A stretch of DNA of 64,000 nt from Micromonospora andamanensis. Lineage in GTDB: Bacteria > Actinomycetota > Actinomycetes > Mycobacteriales > Micromonosporaceae. Within the stretch, counting starts at the first letter, position 1; every line of letters begins with the position of its first letter. Below, piece by piece: positions 32,623-40,699 of the stretch. The stretch is from NCBI RefSeq assembly GCF_016863495.1, contig NZ_BOOZ01000004.1, positions 124,001 through 188,000 on the forward strand. Reading direction: 5' to 3'. Made by a program: the position numbers and the translations under genes. Under the pieces are notes generated by a model. The model did no database searches. It had not been told where the DNA came from and saw only the letters and a list, made by a program, of their open reading frames with translations.

Positions 32623-33990
32623 GTGGTATCCAGCGGAGAGGCGATCACCAGGCTGCTGGCCGAGGTGGGCTGGCAGCCTGAGCAACTCGCCCGGCGTCTG
32701 AACGAGCGCGCCGAACGGCATGGCCGTACCGAACGGTTGCATGTCAAGACTCCGTACAAGTGGAAGAAGGGCGATGCACCCCGTAACCCCTGGCCCTCGC
32801 TGACCACCGCGTTGCTGTCTGAGCAGTTGCAACGGACGGTGACTCTCGATGAGTTGGGTTGGCCCGACGACGGGTTCGAGGCGCTACCCGCCTCGGCAGG
32901 TCTGGAGTTGCCCTGGTCCCCGGCCGGGGCCTTGCGGGCCGCCGAGGTGGTGAACGAACCTGAGGGCATGATGCACCGACGGATGTTTCTCACTCTGCTC
33001 GGTTCCGCACTGACGTCACCCGCGCACGAGTGGCTGATCTCCCAACCTCCACGAGCGGTGGCGTCGTCCACTGGCCGGCCGATCTCCGGCGAGGTCGTCG
33101 ACCACCTGGACGCGGTGACCGCCAGCCTGCGTCGGATGGACGATCACCTCGGCAGCGGCCAGACCCTCGGCATGGTTCGCCAACATCTGAGCACTGTGGT
33201 TGGCGTGCTGCGTGATCGCAGCTACACCGACAGCGTCGGCCGCCGCCTCCACGGCACCGCTGGGGAACTGCTGCGGCTTGCTGGTTGGCTTTCGTTTGAC
33301 GGCGGGCACCACAGCCAAGCCCAGCGGTTCTGGATCGCCGGGCTTTACCAGGCCCATACCGCCGGCGACCGTGGCCTTGGAGCGAACATCCTCGGGTTCA
33401 TGTCCTGCCAGGCCAAAGACCTCGGTCAACTGCGTCAGGCCGTGACCCTCGCCGAGACCGCGCGCGCGACCTACCCGGAATCCAGTCCGAAGGTGTCGAC
33501 AATTCTCGACCTCCGGGCTGCCGAGGCGTACGCCAACAACCAATCCGTGACCGACACCCGTCGCGCGCTCGACCGCGCCTTCGACCGCCTCACCGACAGG
33601 CGACCGGAACACGGCGACCCGGACTGGTCCTACTGGATCAACGAGGCGCAGGCCCATGCCCAGGCTGGATACTGCTACGTCAAGCTCGAACACTGGTCCC
33701 GCGCCCGAGAGCACCTGCGAGCAGCGCTACGGCTCCAGAGCAGTGAGTACTCCCGAGAAGCTGCCCTGCGTAACGCGCTGCTCGCCACCACCTACGTGCG
33801 GCAGGCGCAGCCGGACCTCGACAAGGCGCTCGCCCTAGGTGACCAGGCGGTGCAGACGCTCACCGGTCAGGTCACCTCCGCCAGATGCATCAAGCACGTA
33901 CGCAATCTTGTCGGTGCCCTCGCCCCCTACCGTCGCACCCTCGCCGTCCGTCGTTTCTGCCTGGACGCCAAGGACCTGATCTCCACGTGA
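32623..33990 (+). CDS. HTH/TPR regulator of the actinobacterial NsdA-like type
   Basis: A 455-residue protein. The first 80 residues look like a divergent DNA-binding domain (ITRLLAEVGWQPEQLARRLN, TPYKWKKGDAPRNPWPSL). An RRMFLTLLGSAL segment and a TPR-rich helical C-terminal half follow (AGYCYVKLEHWSRAREHLRAALRLQ). This layout is that of actinobacterial NsdA-like regulators that repress antibiotic production or development. The start is GTG at 32623. It is divergent from the XRE/peptide pair with a shared 140-base promoter region. The target genes are unknown, with the flanking paralogues as candidates. Confidence 0.75.
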   Translation: MVSSGEAITRLLAEVGWQPEQLARRLNERAERHGRTERLHVKTPYKWKKGDAPRNPWPSLTTALLSEQLQRTVTLDELGWPDDGFEALPASAGLELPWSPAGALRAAEVVNEPEGMMHRRMFLTLLGSALTSPAHEWLISQPPRAVASSTGRPISGEVVDHLDAVTASLRRMDDHLGSGQTLGMVRQHLSTVVGVLRDRSYTDSVGRRLHGTAGELLRLAGWLSFDGGHHSQAQRFWIAGLYQAHTAGDRGLGANILGFMSCQAKDLGQLRQAVTLAETARATYPESSPKVSTILDLRAAEAYANNQSVTDTRRALDRAFDRLTDRRPEHGDPDWSYWINEAQAHAQAGYCYVKLEHWSRAREHLRAALRLQSSEYSREAALRNALLATTYVRQAQPDLDKALALGDQAVQTLTGQVTSARCIKHVRNLVGALAPYRRTLAVRRFCLDAKDLIST

Positions 33991-34072
33991 CACGACAGCA
34001 CCATCCAGCGATCCGCGATCGAACAGCAGCGGTGCGCGAGTTGGGATACGGCTCTGACGGCCAGCTGTAGCT

Positions 34073-34501
34073 CTACATGTACTCGGCCGCGACTTCCTCC
34101 GCCTCCGCCACGAACTCGTCGAGTTCTGCTGGCGTCAGCTTCTTCTCAAGCAGAAGCTGTCCGAGGACGAAGACCTCGGCAGCGATCATAGTTTCGGCGG
34201 GGATGTTGTCGATCAGCTCCGGTTCGCCTAGGGCGGCGCGGATGAGACCCTCCATCTCCAGGGCTGGCAGGGTCTCCCCGTCCTGATATCGGGCCCGGGT
34301 CGTGGACACCCAGGCGGCCACATCGCTGGGAGTGGCCTCGGCGGGGAAGTGCCGATGGACGGCGAGGGTGAACGCCGCTCCGATGACCTGTAGGCCGCCG
34401 ACCCAGCCACCGCGGCCGATTTCGGCAACGAGAGCCTCGGCAGTATCCCAGTCGGCTCGGGCCAATGCCCGGATCAGTTCGCTGAGCGTCTGGACCGTCA
34501 C
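34073..34501 (-). CDS. Uncharacterised helical protein, paralogue of 30690-31121
   Basis: A 142-residue protein matching the one at 30690-31121 almost end to end (ARADWDTAEAL, EGLIRAALGEPEL, AEAEEVAAEY). The start is taken as GTG at 34501 because it overlaps the stop of the membrane-anchored helical protein (GTGA), and similarity between the paralogues begins just after it. It is the last gene of a four-gene coupled operon, whereas its paralogue follows an XRE regulator. The predicted fold is helical and acidic; function is unknown. Confidence 0.8.
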   Translation of the reverse strand: MTVQTLSELIRALARADWDTAEALVAEIGRGGWVGGLQVIGAAFTLAVHRHFPAEATPSDVAAWVSTTRARYQDGETLPALEMEGLIRAALGEPELIDNIPAETMIAAEVFVLGQLLLEKKLTPAELDEFVAEAEEVAAEYM

Positions 34502-35154
34502 CGCTTCAACCTCGCTATCGTCTTGCCGATCGCGTTCGCGAACCACCGAGCCCCCACACCTGCCAGCAGGCCGACTATCACAAGATTCCCCGCAGCCTCC
34601 GCGCTGTCAATCTTCGGGCGTGCTGTCGGGCTCGGGATCGTGGGGGTACCAGTCGCGGTGGAGTGTGTCCCGTCTGAGCCCTTGGGACCGCGGAGAATAT
34701 TGATCATCTGCTGTGTGGCGTCTGTTGCGTTGACCGCGTGGTCCTGTAGCTCGTCGGCCTTACGGACAGACCGATTCAATACTCCCCGCATCCGTTGGCG
34801 GCCGAGGTCGCGTCGGTCGCTTTCGGCTGTGAGGTCCTCGCCGGAGGGTGGGCCCGACAGCGCGGCAGATGTCTGCGGCATCGACCCGGGGGCGATGGCG
34901 TTGAGGTACGCGGCGACGTTTCGGGCCGCTTCGCTGCTCAGCCGGGCAAGCCGGTGTGCCTTGTCGACACCGGTGCGGCTGCCGGTCACCGCCGCACGCA
35001 GGGTCGGGTGATCGGAGCCTTGGCCGGCCGCCGTGTACCGGGCGTTCGCCTCGGCGACATCTGTTGCGGCGCGCGTTGCCTGCACCGCGAGGCTGTCCAG
35101 TTGGTCCATTGCGGATCTGAGTTGGGCGACGACCTGGGCGAGCAGGCCACTCAT
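34498..35154 (-). CDS. Helical protein with C-terminal membrane anchor
   Basis: A 218-residue protein. Residues 1-95 are amphipathic helices resembling its upstream neighbour at 35415-35678, including the shared GxGxxHP and AARNVAAYLNAIAPG region. Residues 150-185 are Pro/Ser/Thr-rich. Residues 190-210 (NLVIVGLLAGVGARWFANAI) look like a single transmembrane helix followed by a basic tail, KTIARLKR. There is no signal peptide, so a tail-anchored topology with the helical domain in the cytoplasm is likely. It overlaps both neighbours by four bases. Confidence 0.75.
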   Translation of the reverse strand: MSGLLAQVVAQLRSAMDQLDSLAVQATRAATDVAEANARYTAAGQGSDHPTLRAAVTGSRTGVDKAHRLARLSSEAARNVAAYLNAIAPGSMPQTSAALSGPPSGEDLTAESDRRDLGRQRMRGVLNRSVRKADELQDHAVNATDATQQMINILRGPKGSDGTHSTATGTPTIPSPTARPKIDSAEAAGNLVIVGLLAGVGARWFANAIGKTIARLKR

Positions 35155-35411
35155 CCCAGCAGCTTCCGGTACGCGTTGCCGTTGTCCTGGGCCGTGCTGA
35201 TGGCCCGCAGGGCCAGGGTGACCTCGCGGATCGCGTCGGCGATGGCCTTGCGGGCCTGGTCCGCCTCGGCCCGGCGGCTGTCGTGCAGGGTGGTGAGCGC
35301 CAGCCCGGATACCTCGTCCAGGGCCGCGCCGACCCCTTCGATAGTGGTCCTTGCCTGGTCGAGCAACTGGTCGGCCTCGCCGAGTGCGGCCTTGACCGCG
35401 CCGATGCTCAC
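35151..35411 (-). CDS. Small helical protein B of the four-gene operon
   Basis: An 86-residue, almost entirely helical protein (VKAALGEADQLLDQARTTI, ADQARKAIADAIREVTLALR) ending AYRKLLG. That C-terminal Tyr-x3-Leu-Gly is shared with the preceding small protein. Its size is like that of WXG100 proteins, but no WXG turn is present. The start is GTG at 35411, three bases after the preceding stop; the end overlaps the membrane-anchored gene (ATGA). A coiled-coil hetero-oligomer with the neighbours is plausible. Confidence 0.75.
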   Translation of the reverse strand: MSIGAVKAALGEADQLLDQARTTIEGVGAALDEVSGLALTTLHDSRRAEADQARKAIADAIREVTLALRAISTAQDNGNAYRKLLG

Positions 35412-35414
35412 GGG

Positions 35415-35678
35415 TCAGCCGAGGATGCTGATGTACTGCCGGGCCGCCTGCGTGCTGCCCTGGAGGACGGTTGCCGCCTCGACCAGCCGTTGCTTGCTCT
35501 GTTCGGCTCGGGAGATCGCCTCCGCGATGGCGGGATGCCCGGTGCCGGCGGCGACCGCACGCAGCCGGGAGATCACCTGTTCGGTGCCGTCGATGGCGGC
35601 CCGGATCTGGCCCGTGGTCGCGTTGCACTGCTCGGCTGCCTGGGCAAGCTCGGCCTTCACTTGCTCGATGCTGGCCAT
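35415..35678 (-). CDS. Small helical protein A of the four-gene operon
   Basis: An 87-residue helical protein (VKAELAQAAEQCNATTGQI, GHPAIAEAISRAEQSKQRLV) ending AARQYISILG. The ATG at 35678 has GGAAGGA upstream. It is the first gene of the coupled operon that ends with the paralogue at 34073. Its domain resembles the N-terminal part of the membrane-anchored protein, suggesting duplication. It has some resemblance in size and helicity to small actinobacterial DUF6244-type proteins, but I cannot confirm the family. Confidence 0.75.
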   Translation of the reverse strand: MASIEQVKAELAQAAEQCNATTGQIRAAIDGTEQVISRLRAVAAGTGHPAIAEAISRAEQSKQRLVEAATVLQGSTQAARQYISILG

Positions 35679-35799
35679 GCCGTCCTTCCGGTCCACCGCA
35701 CTTGTCGTTTGTCGGTCACGTTTCGTGGCGGGGCCGACACTATCCAACATGAATCCCGCTCCGCAGCCCCGTGCGGGGCAGAGTGACAGCGCTGCCGGT

Positions 35800-37560
35800 T
35801 CAGCCGTGCCAGGAGTTCCAGAGGGCGGCGTAGGCGCCACCGGCGTGGACCAGCTCGTCGTGGCTGCCGAGTTCGGTGATCCGGCCGTCCTCCAGCACCG
35901 CCACCCGGTCGGCGTCGTGTGCGGTGTTCAGCCGGTGTGCGATGGCGATGACGGTACGCCCGGTGACCACGGCGGCGAGGGCCCGTTCGGTGCGTCGGGC
36001 GGTCGTCGGGTCGAGCGCGGCGGTCGCCTCGTCGAGGATCAGCGTGTGCGGGTCGGCGAGGACCAGCCGGGCCAGCGCGAGCTGTTGGGCGTCGGCGGCA
36101 CCGAGTTCGCGGGCACCGTCGCCGAGCTGCGTGTCGAGCCCGTCGGGCAGGTCGGCGTACCAGTCGGCGCTGACGGCGACGAGTGCGGCGCGCATCTGCT
36201 CGTCGGACGCCTCCGGCGCGGCGAAGGCGAGATTGTCGCGCAGCGTACCGATGAAGACGTGGTGTTCCTGCGTGACCAGGGCGATCCGGCGGCGTCGCTC
36301 GGCCGGGGGGAGGTCGGTGACCGGCCGGCCGTCGAGGCTCACCACGCCCTCGCGGGGCGCGTCGATCCCGGCGAGCAGCCGGGCGAGGGTGGACTTGCCC
36401 GCCCCCGACGGGCCGACGATGGCGAGGCGTTCACCAGGGCGTACGTCGAGGTCGATGCCGTGCAGCACGTCGTGGCCGTCGGCGTACGAGAACCTGGCGT
36501 CACGCACGACGAGCCGTCCGGACCGGACGGTGCCCGGGCCGCGTGGTCGTGGTGTCCCGGCCGTGACCGGGGCAGCGGCGGGCTCGGCCTGCTGGCCGAC
36601 ACCGAGCACCCGGGCGAACGAGGCGAGGCCACGCTGGGCCTGTTCCATCCACTGCAACAGCCGGTCCAGCGGCTCGATCGCCTGCTGGAGGTAGAGGGCG
36701 GCGGCCACCACCTCGCCGAGGGTCACCATGTCCCGGTCCAGCAGGAAGCCGCCGAACAGCAGCACCACCGCGATCGGCAGCGCGTAGCTCGCCTCCACCA
36801 CCGGGAAGAAGACCGACCGCAGCGCCAGGGTCGCCCGGCGGGTGGCCCACACCCGGCCGATGCGCTGCCGGCCGTACGCGATGCGGTCGGCACCGAGGCG
36901 GAGCGCCTCGACGGTGCGGGCACCCTCCGCGGTCGTGGTCAACGCCTCGGTCAGCTCGGCGGTCGCGGCCCCCTCGGCCAGGTACGCGGGCCGGGCCCGA
37001 CGCAGATACCAGCGGGTCACCGCGACGATCGACGGCAGCCCGGTCAGGGCGACCAGGCCCAGCAACGGGTGCAGCAGGAAGATCGCGCCGAAGAGCAGCG
37101 ACAACTGCGCCGAGGCGATGACCATGACGGGCACCACGTCCCGGACGGTGCTCCCGACGGTCGTCACGTCCACCGAGCTGCGAGTGGCCAGCTCGCCGGT
37201 GCCAGCCCGTTCGACGACGGAGATGGGCAGGTCGAGCGTGCGCGCGACGAATCCTTCGCGCAGCCGGGCGACAGCGCGTTCGCCGAACCGGTGGCCGGCG
37301 TACTGGGCGTACCGGGTGAGCAGCCCGTGGGCCAGCACGCTCGCGCCGATCGCGAGCGCCAGGCGGTCCACGGCGGCGGCGCCGGCACCGGCCGCGACCT
37401 GGTCGACGATCCTGCCGAGCAGCCATGGCGTGGCAAGTCCGGCGACTGCGGCGGCACTGTGCAGCACCAGCATGACGACTACCGCACGCCGGTCCACGGC
37501 GATGAGGCCGAGCGCGGCGCGTCGGACGACGGTGCGGTCGGCGACGGGCAGCCCGCTCAC
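35800..37560 (-). CDS. ABC exporter half-transporter with intact Walker A/B, degenerate signature
   Basis: A 586-residue type IV exporter subunit. The transmembrane domain covers about residues 20-310 and the nucleotide-binding domain 340-586. Walker A GPSGAGKST is at 383-391, and Walker B LILDEATAALD has catalytic E511. The family signature LSGGQ is replaced by LGAAD at 486-490. It overlaps the partner gene by four bases (GTGA). In a heterodimer its Walker motifs would pair with the partner's canonical LSGGQ to make the single working ATP site. Substrate unknown; drug or lipid export is typical. Confidence 0.9.
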   Translation of the reverse strand: MSGLPVADRTVVRRAALGLIAVDRRAVVVMLVLHSAAAVAGLATPWLLGRIVDQVAAGAGAAAVDRLALAIGASVLAHGLLTRYAQYAGHRFGERAVARLREGFVARTLDLPISVVERAGTGELATRSSVDVTTVGSTVRDVVPVMVIASAQLSLLFGAIFLLHPLLGLVALTGLPSIVAVTRWYLRRARPAYLAEGAATAELTEALTTTAEGARTVEALRLGADRIAYGRQRIGRVWATRRATLALRSVFFPVVEASYALPIAVVLLFGGFLLDRDMVTLGEVVAAALYLQQAIEPLDRLLQWMEQAQRGLASFARVLGVGQQAEPAAAPVTAGTPRPRGPGTVRSGRLVVRDARFSYADGHDVLHGIDLDVRPGERLAIVGPSGAGKSTLARLLAGIDAPREGVVSLDGRPVTDLPPAERRRRIALVTQEHHVFIGTLRDNLAFAAPEASDEQMRAALVAVSADWYADLPDGLDTQLGDGARELGAADAQQLALARLVLADPHTLILDEATAALDPTTARRTERALAAVVTGRTVIAIAHRLNTAHDADRVAVLEDGRITELGSHDELVHAGGAYAALWNSWHG

Positions 37561-39308
37561 CGCAGCGACCCGTGGATGCCGACCGACGCGTCGTCCCGGG
37601 ACACCAGGGCCCGGTAGCCGGGGTCACGGTCCAGCAGCTCGACGTGGCTGCCGACGGCGACGATCCGGCCCTGGCGCAGATGCGCCACCAGGTCGGCCCG
37701 ACCGAGCAGTAACGGGGAGCTGGTCATTACGACTGTGGTGCGCCCCGCCCGCGCCGCGCCGAGGCGCTGCGCGATGCGGGCCTCGGTGTGTGCGTCCACG
37801 GCCGAGGTCGGGTCGATGAGGATCAGCACGTCCGGCTCGACGAGCAGGGCCCGGGCCAGGCGTACGCGTTGTCGCTGGCCGCCGGAGAGGGTCCGGGCCC
37901 GGGTACTGACGGGCATCGCGAGCCCGTCCGGATGGGCGTCTAGAACGTCCTCAGCCGACGCCGTACGCAGGGCCGCCCGCCGGTCGGTGTCGCTGAGGTC
38001 GGCACGGCCACGCAGGATCTCGCGCAGCGTGCCGGCGAAGAGGTAGGAGTCGTGGTCGGCGACGAGGATCCGGGCCCGCACCTCGTCGAGCGCCATCCTG
38101 GTCAGCGGTACGCCACCCCAGGTCACATCGCTTGCGACGAACCGTCCGAGGCGGTCGGCCAACACGACGGCCTCGGCCGGGTCGTCGGCGGCGACGGCCA
38201 GCAGCCGCCCGGCGGGCACGGTCAGGCCGCTGTCGGGATCGTGCAGGTCGGCGGGGTGGTCCGGTCCGGCCTCGGTCGCTGTTCCGTCGACAGGCGACGG
38301 TGGGCCGGCCTCGTCCGGCGTCAGGTTGAGCAGCGCGACGATCCGGCGGGCGGCGACCCGCCCCCGGATGAGCTGGTAACCACCTTCGAGCAGGAACCAC
38401 ACAGGCACGATGAGCACCGCCACGTACCCGTAGACGGCCACCATCTGCCCGATCGTGATGTCACCGGCCGAGGCCATCCGCGCCGCCAGCCACACCACGG
38501 CGGCCAGGAACAGCCCCGGGATGGCGATCGTCAGTGCCTCGATCCAGCTGTTCACGGCACCGACCCGGTAACCCTCGGCGAGCAGCCGCTGCGAACGTTC
38601 CGCGTACCGGCGGGCGAACAGGCCCCGACCACCGACCCCGGCGAGCACCCGCAGCCCGGCCACGATGTCGGCGGCGCGGGTGGTGAGCAGGCCCTGCTGG
38701 TGGCGGTAGCCCGACTCGACCCGTTCGAGGCGGCGCAGCAGCGGCCCGATCACCAACACCACCGCCGGCACGCCGAGCAGTACGAACACCGCCAGCAGCG
38801 GGGAGACCGACCACAGTACGAAGGCGACGAACCCGTACGCGATGACCGCGCCGACACCCGGACCCGTCATCGTCAGCACCGCCGACGTGTTGATGATGTC
38901 GGCGCCTCCGACGGTGGCGACCTCCCCGGCGGCGAGCCTGCGGGGCAGCACCGCGCCGATCCGGGACAGGTGACGGAGCAGCACACCGGCGGACCGGGCC
39001 GACGCGTCCTCGCGGACGAACGTCATCGTGCGGTGCCGCATGATGCCCAGGTAGGCCAGGGCCGTCCCGGCGACGACGATCGCGGCCACCCACCACAACA
39101 GAGCCCGGCGGTCGCCGGGGCGCAGGCCGTCATCGATGGCGCGGGCGACGAGGTACGGCCGGACCGACAACCCGAGCATCCAGGCCGTGCCGATCAGGCC
39201 GCCGCGCAGCACCCGCCCCGGCTGGCAGCGGACCAGCCACCAGATGTACCGCAGTGGCCCCCTCGTGTCCGGCGTGCCCGGTTCGGCGTGCGGGAGCTGT
39301 GGAGGCAT
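37557..39308 (-). CDS. ABC exporter half-transporter lacking a P-loop, with canonical LSGGQ
   Basis: A 583-residue exporter subunit with six predicted transmembrane helices over about residues 30-300. Its nucleotide-binding domain has a perfect LSGGQRQR signature at 474-481, but the P-loop position reads AVAADDPAEAV (no Gly-rich loop, no Lys). The Walker B equivalent is LILIDPTSAVD, with I498 in place of Asp and D499 in place of the catalytic Glu. The switch His is also absent (MTSSPLLL). It complements the neighbour, so the pair must act as a heterodimer. Confidence 0.9.
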   Translation of the reverse strand: MPPQLPHAEPGTPDTRGPLRYIWWLVRCQPGRVLRGGLIGTAWMLGLSVRPYLVARAIDDGLRPGDRRALLWWVAAIVVAGTALAYLGIMRHRTMTFVREDASARSAGVLLRHLSRIGAVLPRRLAAGEVATVGGADIINTSAVLTMTGPGVGAVIAYGFVAFVLWSVSPLLAVFVLLGVPAVVLVIGPLLRRLERVESGYRHQQGLLTTRAADIVAGLRVLAGVGGRGLFARRYAERSQRLLAEGYRVGAVNSWIEALTIAIPGLFLAAVVWLAARMASAGDITIGQMVAVYGYVAVLIVPVWFLLEGGYQLIRGRVAARRIVALLNLTPDEAGPPSPVDGTATEAGPDHPADLHDPDSGLTVPAGRLLAVAADDPAEAVVLADRLGRFVASDVTWGGVPLTRMALDEVRARILVADHDSYLFAGTLREILRGRADLSDTDRRAALRTASAEDVLDAHPDGLAMPVSTRARTLSGGQRQRVRLARALLVEPDVLILIDPTSAVDAHTEARIAQRLGAARAGRTTVVMTSSPLLLGRADLVAHLRQGRIVAVGSHVELLDRDPGYRALVSRDDASVGIHGSLR

Positions 39309-39351
39309 CCGTTCAGATTACGATCAGGCCCGCAACGCTTTCACGCCCATA

Positions 39352-39954
39352 TCAGGCGGGACGACGCAGGATGGTGACGGCGAAATCCGCGTCGTCGCGC
39401 CACGGGCGCAGGTCCCAGGTGGCGAAGCGGTGTTCCAGCCGCAGCCCGGCACCGACCGCGTCCGCGTCGAAGTCGGTGAGCGGGTACCCCCGGTCGGTGC
39501 CGAACCCGACCGCGACCACGCCGTCCGGGCGCAGGTGGGCGGCGACGCGCCGCAGCACTTGACGTTCGGTGCCCTCGGCGACGAAGGCCATCACGTTCCC
39601 GGCGAGCACCGCCGCGTCGAACGGCTCGTCCTCGCCGGCCGCCGGGAGGTCCAGTTCGGCCAGATCGGCGACGAGCCAGCGGGGCGCGGGATGGTCGGCG
39701 CGGGCCGCGTCGATCAGTACCGGGTCGGCGTCCACCCCGACCACCGTGTGGCCGCGCCTGGCCAACTCGGCGCCGACCCGGCCGGTGCCGCAGCCGGCGT
39801 CGAGGATCCGGGAGACCGGCGGCACCAGCGTGTCGAGCAGCCGGGCCTCACCGGCCAGGTCGGCTCCTTCGGCCGCCAACTGCCGAAACCTGTCGACGTA
39901 CCACTGCGAGTGCTCGGGACCGGTGTCGGTGGCCCAGCGGGTCCGGTTGCTCAT
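39352..39954 (-). CDS. Class I SAM-dependent methyltransferase
   Basis: A 200-residue methyltransferase with motif I ILDAGCGTGRVGAEL at about residues 50-64, GVDADPVLIDAARAD for the adenosine/ribose contact, WLVADLAEL, and VLAGNVMAFV. It is similar to small actinobacterial type 11/12 methyltransferases of unknown acceptor. The gene lies 43 bases upstream of the ABC exporter pair in the same direction and may be cotranscribed with it, hinting at modification of an exported molecule. Confidence 0.8.
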   Translation of the reverse strand: MSNRTRWATDTGPEHSQWYVDRFRQLAAEGADLAGEARLLDTLVPPVSRILDAGCGTGRVGAELARRGHTVVGVDADPVLIDAARADHPAPRWLVADLAELDLPAAGEDEPFDAAVLAGNVMAFVAEGTERQVLRRVAAHLRPDGVVAVGFGTDRGYPLTDFDADAVGAGLRLEHRFATWDLRPWRDDADFAVTILRRPA

Positions 39955-39976
39955 GTCTGCACCGTATCCGGACCGC

Positions 39977-40633
39977 TCAGGGTAGTCGGGCGACGGTCAC
40001 GAACTCGTTGTAGGTGAACAGCTTGCCGGCGGCGCGGGGGAACGGGAAGGAGTACTGGCGCAGCACGGTCAGACCGAGTTCCCGACAGGTGTCGGCCGTC
40101 TCGCCGAAACCGACGAAGCGGACATGTGTGGGGTCGCTGTGGTAGCCGCGCTCCTGCGGGGTGATGAACACCGCCCGGCCGCCGGGACGGACGAACGGCA
40201 GGTACCCGGAGACGACCTCGCGCGCCTGCTCGGCCGGCATGTGTTCCAGCAGGTGCGCGGCGAGCAGCGAGTCGAACGCGTCCGGACGGGCATGCTCGGA
40301 TCGGAAGAACTCCTCGACTGTGTACGCTGCCAGGCCCAGCTGCCGGGAGTAGGCTACCGAGGTGGGGTTGTGGTCCACCCCGACCGCGCCCGAGCCGAGG
40401 TTGATCAGGTTCCGGCCGAGGCCCGAGCCGACGTCGAGGGTCCGGCCCAACCGTAGCCGCCGCAGATTCCACCGGTACGGCGCCTGTACGTCCAGCAACC
40501 GCTTCCAGCGTGCCCCGCTGAGGTGCCGCAGCCGCTGGGTGTAACCCTCACTCTGCGTGTTCGTTGGCTCTTGTCGTGGCTGTCCCATTGGCCGTACCCG
40601 CCTCGTCGTATCGCCGTCCTGATTCACCCCCAT
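39977..40633 (-). CDS. Class I SAM-dependent methyltransferase
   Basis: A 218-residue methyltransferase with TLDVGSGLGRNLINLG as motif I, AVGVDHNPTSV as motif II, LLAAHLLEHMPAEQA and VRPGGRAVFITPQERG. It resembles methyltransferases associated with sugar or lipid modification. The start at 40633 (MGVNQDGD) has an AGGT upstream; ATG at 40588 is an alternative. It is divergent from the glucosylglycerate-hydrolase-like gene and 22 bases from the following methyltransferase, so both methyltransferases and the ABC exporter may form one transcript. Confidence 0.78.
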   Translation of the reverse strand: MGVNQDGDTTRRVRPMGQPRQEPTNTQSEGYTQRLRHLSGARWKRLLDVQAPYRWNLRRLRLGRTLDVGSGLGRNLINLGSGAVGVDHNPTSVAYSRQLGLAAYTVEEFFRSEHARPDAFDSLLAAHLLEHMPAEQAREVVSGYLPFVRPGGRAVFITPQERGYHSDPTHVRFVGFGETADTCRELGLTVLRQYSFPFPRAAGKLFTYNEFVTVARLP

Positions 40634-40699
40634 GTACCGTGACCTGCGCCGCGATCGTCCTAGCGTAGCGTCGAGCGCACCGCTACCATGTTGTGACAC

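Noticed and set aside
35151..35678. WXG100 (EsxA/EsxB) pair assignment for the two small helical proteins
   Set aside because: Size and helicity fit, but neither has a WXG turn or the YxxxD/E export signal, and no ESX core genes are adjacent.
30690..35678. Toxin-antitoxin or phage-defence island
   Set aside because: No nuclease, methylase, helicase, integrase or known toxin motif is present, and base composition does not visibly differ from the neighbours; the locus stays unassigned.
34795..37617. 940-aa plus-strand open frame
   Set aside because: It lies antisense to the small helical proteins and the ABC transporter, whose motifs are unmistakable; its translation is low-complexity Arg/Gly/His.
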